Shown: positions 16,348-26,384 of the stretch, one piece after another | Position numbering within the stretch: position 1 is the stretch's first letter | How the letters are laid out: each line of letters opens with the position of its first letter | NCBI GenBank assembly: GCA_002897735.1 | Contig: BDTW01000037.1 | Span: 1 to 38,836, forward strand | From: a bacterium BMS3Bbin13 | GTDB lineage: Bacteria > Pseudomonadota > Gammaproteobacteria > 21-64-14 | Direction of reading: 5' to 3' | DNA: 38,836 nucleotides | The notes under the pieces: generated by a model | Database searches by the model: none | Told to the model about the DNA's origin: nothing | The model's input: the letters and a program-made list of their open reading frames with translations, nothing else | Position numbers and translations under genes: made by a program

Positions 16348-17145
16348 TTAGAGGAACAAAACGAGCAGCACCGCACCCAGGATCAGGCGGTACGCCACGA
16401 ATGGCATCATTCCGATACGTCGTAACAGGCGCAGGAAGAAATGGATGGTGAGATAGGCGCTCACCGCCGAGATCGCGATACCCAGCGCCAGGAGGCCGAG
16501 CGTCCCGTGGGGGGCGGCGAGCAGCCTGGGGCCGACCTCCAGGGCCCCGGCGGCGGCGATGATGGGGATCGAGAGCAGGAACGAGTAGCGTGCCGCGGCG
16601 GTGCGGTCGAGGCCGCAGAACAACGCCGCGGTGATGGTGATGCCGGAGCGGGAGGTGCCCGGGATCAGGGCCAGGGCCTGGGCGCAGCCGATCACGGCGA
16701 CGTCACGCCAGGTGAGTTGATGTTCGTCGCGCGAACCGCCGCCGCGTCGGTCGGCCCAGCCGAGCAGCAGCCCGAAGGCGAGCGTCGCGCTCGCGATCAC
16801 CAGCGGCGTGCGCAATTGCCCTTCCACCATCTTGTGCAGCAGCAGTCCGGCGAGGCCCGCCGGGATCGTGCCGAACAGTACCGCCCAGGCGAGCCGCGCG
16901 TCGGGCGTGGCTCGCCCGCCGGCGAGCGTCGCCAGCCAGTCGTGCGCCATGCGCATGAGTTCGCGCCGGAAATAGGCGATCACGGCGGCCAACGTGCCCA
17001 GGTGTACCGCGGTGTCGAAGGCCAGCCCCTGGTCCGGCCAGCCGAGCAGCCGCGGCACCAGGATCAGATGCGCGTCGCTGGAGATCGGCAGGAACTCGGT
17101 GATCCCCTGCAGCAGTGCCAGCCACGCGGCGTGGGCGGTGTCCAT
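16348..17145 (-). CDS. uppP: Undecaprenyl-diphosphatase UppP (BacA)
   Basis: This 265-residue polytopic membrane protein recycles undecaprenyl diphosphate, the lipid carrier for cell wall synthesis, and gives bacitracin tolerance. Two signature regions are present: QGITEFLPISSDAHL near residues 13-27 and PGTSRSGITI near residue 162. About seven to eight hydrophobic segments are visible. The first motif has SDAHL where STAHL is more common, a tolerated variant in some bacteria. The start ATG 17145 leads directly into the expected N terminus. It sits downstream of the MidA-type methyltransferase gene on the same strand with a 126-base gap, and its 3' end borders the tandem repeat array. Confidence 0.93.
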   Translation of the reverse strand: MDTAHAAWLALLQGITEFLPISSDAHLILVPRLLGWPDQGLAFDTAVHLGTLAAVIAYFRRELMRMAHDWLATLAGGRATPDARLAWAVLFGTIPAGLAGLLLHKMVEGQLRTPLVIASATLAFGLLLGWADRRGGGSRDEHQLTWRDVAVIGCAQALALIPGTSRSGITITAALFCGLDRTAAARYSFLLSIPIIAAAGALEVGPRLLAAPHGTLGLLALGIAISAVSAYLTIHFFLRLLRRIGMMPFVAYRLILGAVLLVLFL

Positions 17146-17271
17146 CAGCGATATCGCCGCGCCGCGGGGCGCCGGTGCGGTGTGGGCGGGCTCGATGCGG
17201 CGGTGGTGCAGGGGGATGGCACGATGGGGTGCGTCCGGCTCGTCCGGCGCCGCGCGCCGTGTCCGAGAAGC

Positions 17272-18471
17272 CTACAATCGATCACGCAGATCGCGCAAGG
17301 CGAACCCCGCGAGCGGTGCGTCGAACCCGCGCGTGAAGGCCAGGGCCTTGAATCGCTCGCCCATCTCACCGGGCAGGGTGAGGGTCTTTACCTGCTGTGT
17401 AAGCGCGAGGTGGCGGCGCACGTCGGTCGGGTCGGAATCGGCGAGCAGTTCCGTCAGTCCCGCCCCGAGCAGGAAGTGCGCCTGCGTGGTGTAGCCGGCG
17501 AGCCGCAGGCCCGCGTCCACGCCGGCCTGCGCGACGGCCGTGAAATCCACATATGCGGTGATGTCCTGCAGTCCCGGGAGGATCAGCGGGTCGGAGTGCG
17601 CGTGGTGCCGGTAGTGGCACATGAGGGTGCCGGTCGCACGCTCCGGGTGGTAGTACTCGTGGCGCGGATACCCATAGTCGATGAGCAGGACGGCGCCGGC
17701 GTCGAGGACGTCGGCGACGCCGGCGAGCCACGGCTCGAACGTCGGATTGACCTCCGAGCTATAGCCGGGCGCAAGCGGTTCGGGCAGATCCTGTTGCAGG
17801 CGCTCGACGGTTGCCGCGAGTCGCCCGCCGGCGGGGCCCTCGGCCCAGATCAGACGCTCGCCTTCCCGGTCCACCTGCAGCTCGTGCACCCCGTCCGGGA
17901 CGATGCGGAAGCGTTCCACCGGCATCGCGTCCAGGACCTCGTTGGCCAGCACCACGCCGCGCAACGGGGATTCCGGCAGGCGATCGAGCCACTGCACACG
18001 CCCGAGTTCACCCGGCACCAGCGCCGCGAGCGTCTCGCGCTGGCGTGCACGCAGCTCGCCGCTCACCTCCAGGATTCCGTAGCGCTCCGGCTCGCACCCG
18101 AGGCCCCGCAGCTCGCCGAGGATCCCGGCGGCCATCGCCCCGCTGCCGGCCCCGAACTCCAGGATCTCCCCGCCGCCCAGTTCGGCCAGCACCTCGGCAC
18201 ACTGGCGTGCCAGGCAACGCGAGAACAGCGGGGCGATCTCCGGGGCGGTCACGAAATCCCCCTCGGCGCCGAATTTGCGCAAGCCGCCCGCGTAGTAGCC
18301 GAGGCCCGGCGCGTAGAGCACCAGTTCCATGTACTCCGCGAACGGGATCGGCCCGCCGCGGGCGGCGATGCGTTCGCTCACCCGCGCGAGCAGCGCCGCG
18401 CTGCGCGCCGCCGTTTCCGGATCCGGGATCGGGAGTTGCGGCGGCGAATGTCCACGAGGGGGTGCGGGCAT
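17272..18471 (-). CDS. MidA/NDUFAF7-type SAM-dependent methyltransferase
   Basis: The 399-residue product belongs to the family of class I methyltransferases that includes mitochondrial NDUFAF7/MidA, which methylates an arginine of a respiratory complex I subunit. The SAM-binding motif ILEFGAGSGAMA, VVLANEVLDAMPVERF and LLIDYGYPRHEYYHP are typical. In bacteria the substrate is generally unproven. ATG 18471 gives the expected length; the open frame continues upstream only through a repeat-rich region of no protein character. Downstream is uppP; upstream is a 650-base non-coding repeat zone, so it probably has its own promoter there. Confidence 0.88.
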   Translation of the reverse strand: MPAPPRGHSPPQLPIPDPETAARSAALLARVSERIAARGGPIPFAEYMELVLYAPGLGYYAGGLRKFGAEGDFVTAPEIAPLFSRCLARQCAEVLAELGGGEILEFGAGSGAMAAGILGELRGLGCEPERYGILEVSGELRARQRETLAALVPGELGRVQWLDRLPESPLRGVVLANEVLDAMPVERFRIVPDGVHELQVDREGERLIWAEGPAGGRLAATVERLQQDLPEPLAPGYSSEVNPTFEPWLAGVADVLDAGAVLLIDYGYPRHEYYHPERATGTLMCHYRHHAHSDPLILPGLQDITAYVDFTAVAQAGVDAGLRLAGYTTQAHFLLGAGLTELLADSDPTDVRRHLALTQQVKTLTLPGEMGERFKALAFTRGFDAPLAGFALRDLRDRL

Positions 18472-18500
18472 GATACGGTCCGTTTCCGATGGCACCGTGC

Positions 18501-18638
18501 CGGGCAAGCCCGGCCGGCGTCGTTGGGGTGTAACACATCCGGTGGGATTTCCCGGCGCTGTCGGCGGGCCGAGGCCCGCCCTACACGATTTCATGCGCCG
18601 CGGACCCCGATAGGACCGGGTTTGTCCGGCCGGCGTCG
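18501..18638. repeat. Cluster of three REP-like arms
   Basis: Arms at 18501-18526, 18560-18584 and a degenerate one at 18611-18638 share the family core, GGGCC(G)AGGCCCGCCCTAC or its complement, and the GGCGTCGTTGG tail. The first and second arms are in inverted orientation. Confidence 0.7.
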
Positions 18639-18846
18639 CAGGAACCGTACAGCGGCGAGTGGGGCCTCTTGCGACCGTTGAGAATAGGGCGCCCGCGGCC
18701 GGCTGGCAAGGCGCATAGGCGCTGTTAACCTGCGGCGGATCCGCCCGCCGGGGGGGGAATCGGACCGCAATCCGACGCACGCCTGAGCCGCCCGATGAAC
18801 TACTTCGGATTCGAGCGCTTCCGCCGGGCTGCGCAGGCATCTTCCT

Positions 18847-18940
18847 GTAGGGCGGGGCTCGCCCCGCCGACGACGTTGGGGATTCCAATGCCGTGTGCGG
18901 ACGTGGTTCCGCGGTGTCGGCCGGGCGAGCCCGGCCCTAC
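18847..18940. repeat. REP-like inverted pair
   Basis: The left arm 18847-18871 is identical to the right arm of the element at 6708-6732. The inverted partner at 18916-18940 uses the C-rich variant (GTCGGCCGGGCGAGCCCGG...). They are separated by 44 bases. Confidence 0.8.
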
Positions 18941-19121
18941 AGGTGGGCGTGATCGCCGATACGCGCGTAAGGCGGAGCGCGCTCCGCCGGGGGGGGGCGA
19001 TCCCCTTGGGGATGGAACCTGCCGGGGTATGACGGTTTTCCCACACCTCGCGCCGTCGGTGCGGTGCCGCCCGCCCGTGAGGGCCTTCGCGCCTATCGGG
19101 TGCCGACGGTGCGGGAGCGTC

Positions 19122-19625
19122 CTATGGCGTCAGATCCGCCGGCCGGAAGGAAAGCGGGCGCAGTGTGTGATGCGGCGCGCCGAGCGCTTCCCACAGATCG
19201 CGGAGCGGGCGTCCCGATACCGGGTGGTGCAGGTCGCCGGCGATCTCGGTGATCGGCCCGAGGATGAAGGCGTGGCGAGTGAAGTCGGGGCGGGGCAGTT
19301 TCAGCCCCGGCTCGTGCAGCACGAGGTCGTCATAGAGCAGCAGATCCAGATCGAGGCTCCGGGAGGAGTAACGCGGCGACGTGCGCGCCCGTCCGTGGGC
19401 GTCCTCGACGGCGTGCAGGGAACGGACCAGGGCGCGGGGGTCCTCGTCGGTGTCGAATCCGACCGCCAGATTATAGAACGGCGGACCCTGGAAGCCGACC
19501 GTGTCCGTTTCGTAGACGGTACTGAGGAGCAGCGTGCCGTAGCGCGCGTGCAACGCCGCGATCGCGGAACGCACGTTGCGCTCCGCGTCGATGTTGCTGC
19601 CGACGCTTATGTAGGCCCGCGCCAT
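19122..19625 (-). CDS. folK: 2-amino-4-hydroxy-6-hydroxymethyldihydropteridine diphosphokinase
   Basis: The 167-residue enzyme transfers pyrophosphate from ATP to the pterin in folate synthesis. Signature segments are AYISVGSNID near the start, FQGPPFYNLAV, and the metal/ATP-binding RSLDLDLLLYDD followed by LPRPDFTRHAFILGP. ATG 19625 is chosen because MARAYISVGSN matches FolK; the longer frame to 19670 overlaps the folB 3' end without family support. It is directly downstream of folB on the same strand (47-base gap), so the two consecutive folate steps are probably co-transcribed. Confidence 0.93.
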   Translation of the reverse strand: MARAYISVGSNIDAERNVRSAIAALHARYGTLLLSTVYETDTVGFQGPPFYNLAVGFDTDEDPRALVRSLHAVEDAHGRARTSPRYSSRSLDLDLLLYDDLVLHEPGLKLPRPDFTRHAFILGPITEIAGDLHHPVSGRPLRDLWEALGAPHHTLRPLSFRPADLTP

Positions 19626-19672
19626 TCCATTCCATTCCTTCGTCCCGCCGTGCCCGGGGCGTGCCGGCATGA

Positions 19673-20029
19673 TCAGGGCGGTGTGCCCCGCTCGATGACG
19701 ACACCCACGTCGCGGACCCCGCGTACGGCGCCCATCTTGTTCACACTAAGGCGCAACCACGGGACCTGGAATTCGGTGAGCACCACCTCGGCGGCGCGCT
19801 CGGCGAGCGTCTCCACGAGCTGGAACCGGCTTTCGCCGACGAACCCGATGAGCCGCTTGGCGACCGCCTTGTAGTTTAGTGTGTCCTCGAGGGCGTCGCG
19901 CCGCGCGGCCTTGGCTACGTCGGCGGCCATCTCGAGGTCCAGGCGCACGGCCTGTTTCACCCGCCGCTCCCAGTCGTAGACGCCGATGATGGTATCGATG
20001 CGCAGGTCGCGCAGATAGATAATATCCAT
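19673..20029 (-). CDS. folB: Dihydroneopterin aldolase
   Basis: The 118-residue protein cleaves dihydroneopterin in folate synthesis, the step before FolK. MDIIYLRDLRIDTIIGVYDWE is the family's N terminus, with the substrate-site glutamate in the DWERR segment; LNYKAVAKRL and FQLVETLAERAA follow, and VNKMGAVRGVRDVGV lies near the C terminus. ATG 20029 gives the standard length. The gene is divergent from plsY across 85 bases that must carry both promoters. Confidence 0.92.
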   Translation of the reverse strand: MDIIYLRDLRIDTIIGVYDWERRVKQAVRLDLEMAADVAKAARRDALEDTLNYKAVAKRLIGFVGESRFQLVETLAERAAEVVLTEFQVPWLRLSVNKMGAVRGVRDVGVVIERGTPP

Positions 20030-20114
20030 CGTGCCACTATAGAGAATCGGGCACGGCGAACGCAAAGTGCGCGCCGCCCTTGACCGCGCCGCGTCGAACC
20101 ATTCCAATACCGCC

Positions 20115-20702
20115 ATGCCGCTGGATGCCGTCCTTGTCTTCGTCGCCTACCTGCTGGGCTCGCTGTCGAGCGCGGTCATCGTGTGCCGGGCGCTCGGCCT
20201 TGCGGATCCGCGCGGCGTGGGCTCCGGTAACCCCGGGGCTACCAACGTGCTGCGCTTCGGCGGCCGCAAGGCGGCGGCGGCGACTCTCGCCGGCGATCTG
20301 GTGAAAGGTCTGGCGCCGGTCGTGGTGGCGAAGTTCCTCGGCGTGGGTCCGCTCGCCCTGGGCCTGGTGGGTCTGGCGGCCTTCCTCGGCCACCTCTATC
20401 CGGTGTTCTTCGGTTTCCAGGGCGGCAAGGGTGTGGCCACGGCCCTGGGCGTCTGGTTGGGGATCGACTGGCGCCTGGGGCTGGCGCTCGGCCTGGTGTG
20501 GCTGGCGATGGCCGCTGTGGTCCGGATCTCGTCGGTCGGGGCGTTGAGCGCCGCCCTGCTCGCCCCTTTGGCGGTGGCCTGGCTCGAGGGAAGCCCGGCC
20601 CTGACGGTCACCACCGCCGCGATCAGTCTCATGCTGTTCTGGCGCCACCGAAGCAACCTCCGCAATCTGCTGGCCGGCACCGAACGGCGCATCGGCCGCT
20701 GA
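20115..20702 (+). CDS. plsY: Glycerol-3-phosphate acyltransferase PlsY
   Basis: The 195-residue inner membrane enzyme acylates glycerol-3-phosphate from acyl phosphate, the first step of phospholipid synthesis. Motifs seen are SGNPGATNVLR (residues about 37-47), the GHLYPVFFGFQGGKGVAT segment, and a hydrophobic pattern of five to six membrane spans. ATG 20115 gives the expected N terminus beginning with a membrane span. plsY next to folB and tsaD on the opposite strand is a common gammaproteobacterial order. Confidence 0.94.
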   Translation: MPLDAVLVFVAYLLGSLSSAVIVCRALGLADPRGVGSGNPGATNVLRFGGRKAAAATLAGDLVKGLAPVVVAKFLGVGPLALGLVGLAAFLGHLYPVFFGFQGGKGVATALGVWLGIDWRLGLALGLVWLAMAAVVRISSVGALSAALLAPLAVAWLEGSPALTVTTAAISLMLFWRHRSNLRNLLAGTERRIGR

Positions 20703-20730
20703 TTCACGCCGCGACCCCGCCGGGACGGGG

Positions 20731-21780
20731 CTACGGCGGCCCGAGGGAATCGAGCGGCCAGCGCGCCCGAGTCTCCACGGCGAGCGGCGCGCTCTCGCCG
20801 GCGGCCAGGCGCAGCGCACCCGCCAGTGCGATCATCGCCCCGTTGTCGGTGCAGAATTCCGGACGCGGGTAGTAGACCTGCGCGCCTTCGCGCCGCGCCA
20901 AGGCGTCCAGCGCCGAGCGCAGGGCCCGGTTCGCGCCGACCCCGCCGGCCACCACCAGACGCGGGATCCCGATCTCGCGCAGGGCCCGGCGGCACTTGAT
21001 CACCAGGGTATCGACCGCCGCGTCCTGGAAGGCGCGCGCCACGTCGGCGAGTGTGCGCGGGTCGCGCGGGAGGTTCGCGAGCATCTGTAGTACGTGGGTC
21101 TTGAGGCCGCTGAAGCTGAAATCCAACCCGGGGCGATCGGTCATCGGGCGCGGAAAGTGGAAGCGTTCGGTGTCGCCGTCCTCGGCCAGGCGTGCCAGGG
21201 CCGGCCCGCCGGGGTAGGGCAGGCCGAGGAGCTTGGCGGTCTTGTCGAAGGCCTCGCCCACCGCATCGTCCAGGGTCTGTCCCAGCGTCCGGTAGCATCC
21301 GAGACCGTCCACCCGTACCAACTGGGTGTGGCCGCCGGACACCAGCAGGGCGAGGAACGGGAACTCCGGCGGGTCCGGCTCCAGGAGCGGTGCCAGCAGG
21401 TGCGCCTCCAGGTGGTGGACCCCGATCGCCGGTACGCCCCACGCCCAGGCCAAGCTGCGCGCCAGCGTGGCGCCGGTGAGCAGGGCTCCGATCAGGCCCG
21501 GCCCCGCCGTATAGGCCACACCGTCCACGTCTTCGGGCGCGGTACCGGCCTGCGCGAGCACCCGGCGGATCAGCGGCAGCAGGCGGCGCACATGGTCGCG
21601 CGAGGCCAGCTCCGGTACCACCCCTCCGTGGGCCGCGTGGACCTCCACTTGGCTGTGCAGGGCGTGGGCGAGTAGCCCGCGCCCGCTCTCGTAGAGCGCC
21701 ACGCCGGTCTCGTCGCAGGAGGTCTCTATGCCCAGGGTCCGATGCGGGGTCCGACGCGGCCCGGCGGTGGTGTTTTGCAT
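20731..21780 (-). CDS. tsaD: tRNA N6-adenosine threonylcarbamoyltransferase TsaD
   Basis: The 349-residue ASKHA-fold enzyme joins threonylcarbamoyl to A37 of ANN-decoding tRNAs, acting with TsaB and TsaE. Family motifs are [14 protein letters not shown] (residues about 17-30), the metal-binding [19 protein letters not shown], and [10 protein letters not shown] towards the C terminus. ATG 21780 gives an N terminus about 15 residues longer than usual; no closer in-frame start is obvious. It is divergent from rpsU across 81 bases, the classical tsaD/rpsU arrangement of gammaproteobacteria. Confidence 0.94.
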   Translation of the reverse strand: MQNTTAGPRRTPHRTLGIETSCDETGVALYESGRGLLAHALHSQVEVHAAHGGVVPELASRDHVRRLLPLIRRVLAQAGTAPEDVDGVAYTAGPGLIGALLTGATLARSLAWAWGVPAIGVHHLEAHLLAPLLEPDPPEFPFLALLVSGGHTQLVRVDGLGCYRTLGQTLDDAVGEAFDKTAKLLGLPYPGGPALARLAEDGDTERFHFPRPMTDRPGLDFSFSGLKTHVLQMLANLPRDPRTLADVARAFQDAAVDTLVIKCRRALREIGIPRLVVAGGVGANRALRSALDALARREGAQVYYPRPEFCTDNGAMIALAGALRLAAGESAPLAVETRARWPLDSLGPP

Positions 21781-21861
21781 TTGGGGGTTCGCCCGTATAG
21801 CATTACCGGTTTTCCGGGTGGCCCAGCCTATCACCCTGCGGATACCGAGGTAACGGGTTTT

Positions 21862-22077
21862 ATGCCGAACGTGAAAGTACGTGAAAATGAGCCTTTCGAT
21901 GTGGCGCTGCGGCGCTTCAAGCGTACCTGCGAGAAGGCGGGGGTTCTTACCGAGATTCGCCGCCGCGAGTTCTACGAGAAGCCCTCCGTAATGCGCAAGC
22001 GCAAGGCCGCGGCCGCCGTCAAGCGGCACCTCAAGAAACTGGCCCGGGAAGCGGCGCGGCGCGTGCGCCCGTTCTGA
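21862..22077 (+). CDS. rpsU: Small ribosomal subunit protein bS21
   Basis: The 71-residue basic ribosomal protein has the typical sequence [18 protein letters not shown] followed by a lysine/arginine-rich C terminus. It is the first gene of the macromolecular synthesis operon (rpsU-dnaG-rpoD). ATG 21862 has GAGGT about ten bases upstream. yqeY follows after 25 bases. Confidence 0.97.
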   Translation: MPNVKVRENEPFDVALRRFKRTCEKAGVLTEIRRREFYEKPSVMRKRKAAAAVKRHLKKLAREAARRVRPF

Positions 22078-22102
22078 GTCCCCGCCCGGATCCCGCCGGA
22101 TC

Positions 22103-22576
22103 ATGGCCGCCACGTCCGGATGCCCCCTGAGGCAACGTGTCGAGCAGGACATGAAGGATGCCCTGCGCGCCCGGGACCGGCGCCGCCTGGGGACGATCCG
22201 ATTGGTCCTGGCCGCCCTCAAGCAGCGCGAGATCGACGAGCGGATCCAGCTCGACGACGCGCAGGTCATCGCGGTGTTGGACCGGATGATCAAGCAGCGG
22301 CGTGACTCCGTGGTCCAGTACGAGGCCGCGGGGCGTCAGGATCTGGCGGATCAGGAGTCCTACGAGATCGGGGTGATCCGCGAGTACCTGCCGCCCGCGC
22401 TCGGCGAGGCCGAGATCGACTCGCTGATCGAAGAGGCGATCGCCGCCACCGGGGCCGCAGGGCCACGCGAGATGGGCAAGGTCATGGGCTATCTCAAGCC
22501 GCGGATGCAGGGGCGCGCCGACTTGGGCGCCGTCAGCGCCCGCGTCAAGGTGCGCTTGGCAGCCTGTCGGACTTAG
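22103..22576 (+). CDS. yqeY: GatB/YqeY domain protein
   Basis: The 157-residue protein matches the YqeY family, which resembles the tRNA-binding tail domain of the amidotransferase subunit Gat[28 protein letters not shown]-like and [12 protein letters not shown] segments and a C-terminal [17 protein letters not shown] block are typical. Its biochemical role is not established. It lies between rpsU and dnaG, a frequent position in gammaproteobacteria, and probably shares their transcript. The ribosome binding site before ATG 22103 is weak. Confidence 0.9.
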   Translation: MAATSGCPLRQRVEQDMKDALRARDRRRLGTIRLVLAALKQREIDERIQLDDAQVIAVLDRMIKQRRDSVVQYEAAGRQDLADQESYEIGVIREYLPPALGEAEIDSLIEEAIAATGAAGPREMGKVMGYLKPRMQGRADLGAVSARVKVRLAACRT

Positions 22577-22611
22577 AGGTTCGTAGCGAGGCGTGCAGGT
22601 GACGGCACACG

Positions 22612-24384
22612 ATGGCGGGTCGTATCCCCCAGGAGTTCATTGACCATCTGCTCGGCCGCGTCGACTTGGTCGAGGTCGTCGAGGCGCGCGTTCCGCTACG
22701 CAAGGCGGGGCGCGAGTACGTGGCGTGCTGCCCGTTTCACAACGAGAAGACGCCGTCCTTCACGGTCAGCCCGGCCAAACAGTTCTATCACTGCTTCGGG
22801 TGCGGGGCGCACGGCAACGCCATCGGCTTCCTCCTCGAGTATGAACACATGGACTTCGTCGAGGCGGTCGAGGAGTTGGCCGGCAGCGTCGGGCTCCCCG
22901 TCCCGCGCGAGGCCGGCGTACACGCCGGACCGCGAGACCCGGACCTGTACGGGATACTGGATCAGGCCGCGGGCGCGTTTCGGGACGCACTGCAAAATCA
23001 TTCCGTCGGGGTCCGGGCGCGGGACTACCTTGCCGGCCGCGGTCTCGATACCACTGTGATCGAAGCCTATGGCCTCGGCTACGCGCCGCCCGGCTGGGAC
23101 CACCTGCTGCGCGGGGTCGGTGCCGATGAGGGCCGGCGGCGCCGGCTTCTGGACGCCGGTCTCGCGGTGGCCAAGGACGGCGGCGGGGCCTATGACCGCT
23201 TCCGGGACCGGGTCATGTTTCCGATCCGCGACCGGCGCGGGCGCATCATCGCCTTCGGCGGGCGTGTGCTCGGGGAGGGCACACCCAAGTACCTGAATTC
23301 CCCGGAGACGCCGCTTTTTCATAAAGGGCGGGAGCTATATGGCCTGTACGAGACCCGGCACGCCCTGCGCCATCTCCCGCGGCTGCTGGTGGTGGAGGGC
23401 TACCTGGACGTGATCGCCCTTGCCCAGTATGGGATCCGCTACGCGGTGGCCACCCTGGGGACCGCCACCACCGCCGAGCACCTGGATCGAATGTTCCGGG
23501 CGAGCGCCGAGGTGGTGTTTTGTTTCGACGGCGATCGCGCCGGCCGGCAGGCGGCCTGGAGGGCGCTGGAGACGTCTCTGCCGGTGTTGCGGGGTGGCCG
23601 ACAGGTCGGCTTTCTGTTCCTGCCGGAGGGCGAGGATCCGGACACCATGGTGCGCAAGGAGGGCGGCGAGGCCTTCGAGATGCGTATTGCGCAGTGCGTT
23701 CCACTTTCGCGATTCCTCTATGAAGAGCTGGAGCGCCAAGCCGATACCACCAGTGTGGATGGGCGTGCGCGGCTCGTGGAACTGGCCCGCCCGCTCCTCG
23801 CGCGGGTTCCGGAGGGCGTCTTCCGGGATCTGCTGATCGAGGGGTTCGCCGAGCGGGTGCGCGTCGAGCCCGGTCACCTGCGGCGTTGGATCCGTGACGG
23901 GCGCGCCACGGATCGGCCGGGATACCGGCGGCCGCGCCCCGCGGCGGTGCGTACCCGCAGCCCGATCCGGCACGCGGTGACTCTGCTGCTGCAACGCCCG
24001 GCCCTGGCAGCAGGGGCCGGAGATCCCGGGCGCTTCCGGGAGCTGGATCGGCCCGGCGTGGCATTGCTGGTGCAACTGCTTGAATTATTGCAGCAGCACC
24101 CGCATTTAAACACAGCAGCGGTCCTCGAGCGGTGGCGGGGAACCGAAGAGGGTGGGCACCTGGAGCGGCTTGCCGCGTTGCCCCTGGATGTGCCGGAGGA
24201 GGGCTTGGAACAGGAATTGCGGGATACCCTGGCGTTCCTGGCAGCGGAATACGGGGCGCGCGAGCGCGAGCGCCGTTGGGCGCAGCTCTCTCTCAAGCGG
24301 CCCAGCGAATGGTCCGAGGAGGAGCGACGCGAGGCGCGCCGGTTGTTTCCGGAAGGCGCGCCGCAGGGCGCAGAAGACGGGTAA
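22612..24384 (+). CDS. dnaG: DNA primase DnaG
   Basis: The 590-residue primase makes RNA primers at the replication fork. The N-terminal zinc domain uses C40, H43, C61 and C64 (CPFHNEKTPSF and HCFGCG). The catalytic core contains the RNA-polymerase basic segments, LNSPETPLFHKG, and the Toprim motifs VVEGYLDVIALAQ and FCFDGDRAGRQAAW. The C-terminal 150 residues form the helicase-binding domain, which is poorly conserved as usual. It lies between yqeY and rpoD on the same strand. Confidence 0.96.
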   Translation: MAGRIPQEFIDHLLGRVDLVEVVEARVPLRKAGREYVACCPFHNEKTPSFTVSPAKQFYHCFGCGAHGNAIGFLLEYEHMDFVEAVEELAGSVGLPVPREAGVHAGPRDPDLYGILDQAAGAFRDALQNHSVGVRARDYLAGRGLDTTVIEAYGLGYAPPGWDHLLRGVGADEGRRRRLLDAGLAVAKDGGGAYDRFRDRVMFPIRDRRGRIIAFGGRVLGEGTPKYLNSPETPLFHKGRELYGLYETRHALRHLPRLLVVEGYLDVIALAQYGIRYAVATLGTATTAEHLDRMFRASAEVVFCFDGDRAGRQAAWRALETSLPVLRGGRQVGFLFLPEGEDPDTMVRKEGGEAFEMRIAQCVPLSRFLYEELERQADTTSVDGRARLVELARPLLARVPEGVFRDLLIEGFAERVRVEPGHLRRWIRDGRATDRPGYRRPRPAAVRTRSPIRHAVTLLLQRPALAAGAGDPGRFRELDRPGVALLVQLLELLQQHPHLNTAAVLERWRGTEEGGHLERLAALPLDVPEEGLEQELRDTLAFLAAEYGARERERRWAQLSLKRPSEWSEEERREARRLFPEGAPQGAEDG

Positions 24385-24396
24385 GCTGGAATCTTT

Positions 24397-24426
24397 TTGG
24401 TGGGAGCCAGTCTTATCGACTATACT
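24397..24426 (+). promoter_or_regulatory. Probable internal promoter for rpoD
   Basis: TTGGTG (24397-24402) and TATACT (24421-24426) are separated by 18 bases in the 81-base dnaG-rpoD gap, 40 bases before the rpoD start. The position fits an extra promoter that lets rpoD be transcribed apart from dnaG. Confidence 0.45.
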
Positions 24427-24465
24427 GGTACGTTAACTTTTTCAAGCATGATAGACAGGAATCGT

Positions 24466-26310
<1,845 letters not shown>

Positions 26311-26328
26311 GAAACCGGGATTGACGAG

Positions 26329-26356
26329 CCGGTCCGGGGCGCACGCCCCGGACCGG
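26329..26356. terminator. GC-rich hairpin between rpoD and the ClC gene
   Basis: Perfect 13-base arms CCGGTCCGGGGCG / CGCCCCGGACCGG with only CA between them, lying between two convergent genes. There is no T run on either side, so it may work as a bidirectional barrier rather than a canonical terminator. Confidence 0.6.
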
Positions 26357-26384
26357 GCCCGGAACCCGGCGATCCCGCCCCTCG

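Larger units (their letters stand above)
18472..19121. other. Repeat-rich non-coding zone
   Basis: About 650 bases between the methyltransferase start and the folK stop hold no credible gene. They contain several REP-like palindromes (listed separately), a perfect 18-base palindrome GGCGGAGCGCGCTCCGCC at 18971-18988, and a small ATCCCC/GGGGAT hairpin near 19000. Open frames crossing this zone are by-products of GC-rich repeats. Confidence 0.7.

Noticed and set aside
15914-16376. Repeated minus-strand open frames of about 62 codons with the recurring segment WMQRSEIRE
   Set aside because: They are produced by the 110-bp tandem repeat and have no ribosome binding sites; such frames are a known artefact of this repeat type.
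16441-18681. A 746-codon plus-strand frame opposite uppP and the methyltransferase
   Set aside because: It is an antisense shadow in high-GC DNA. The minus-strand genes have clear motifs.
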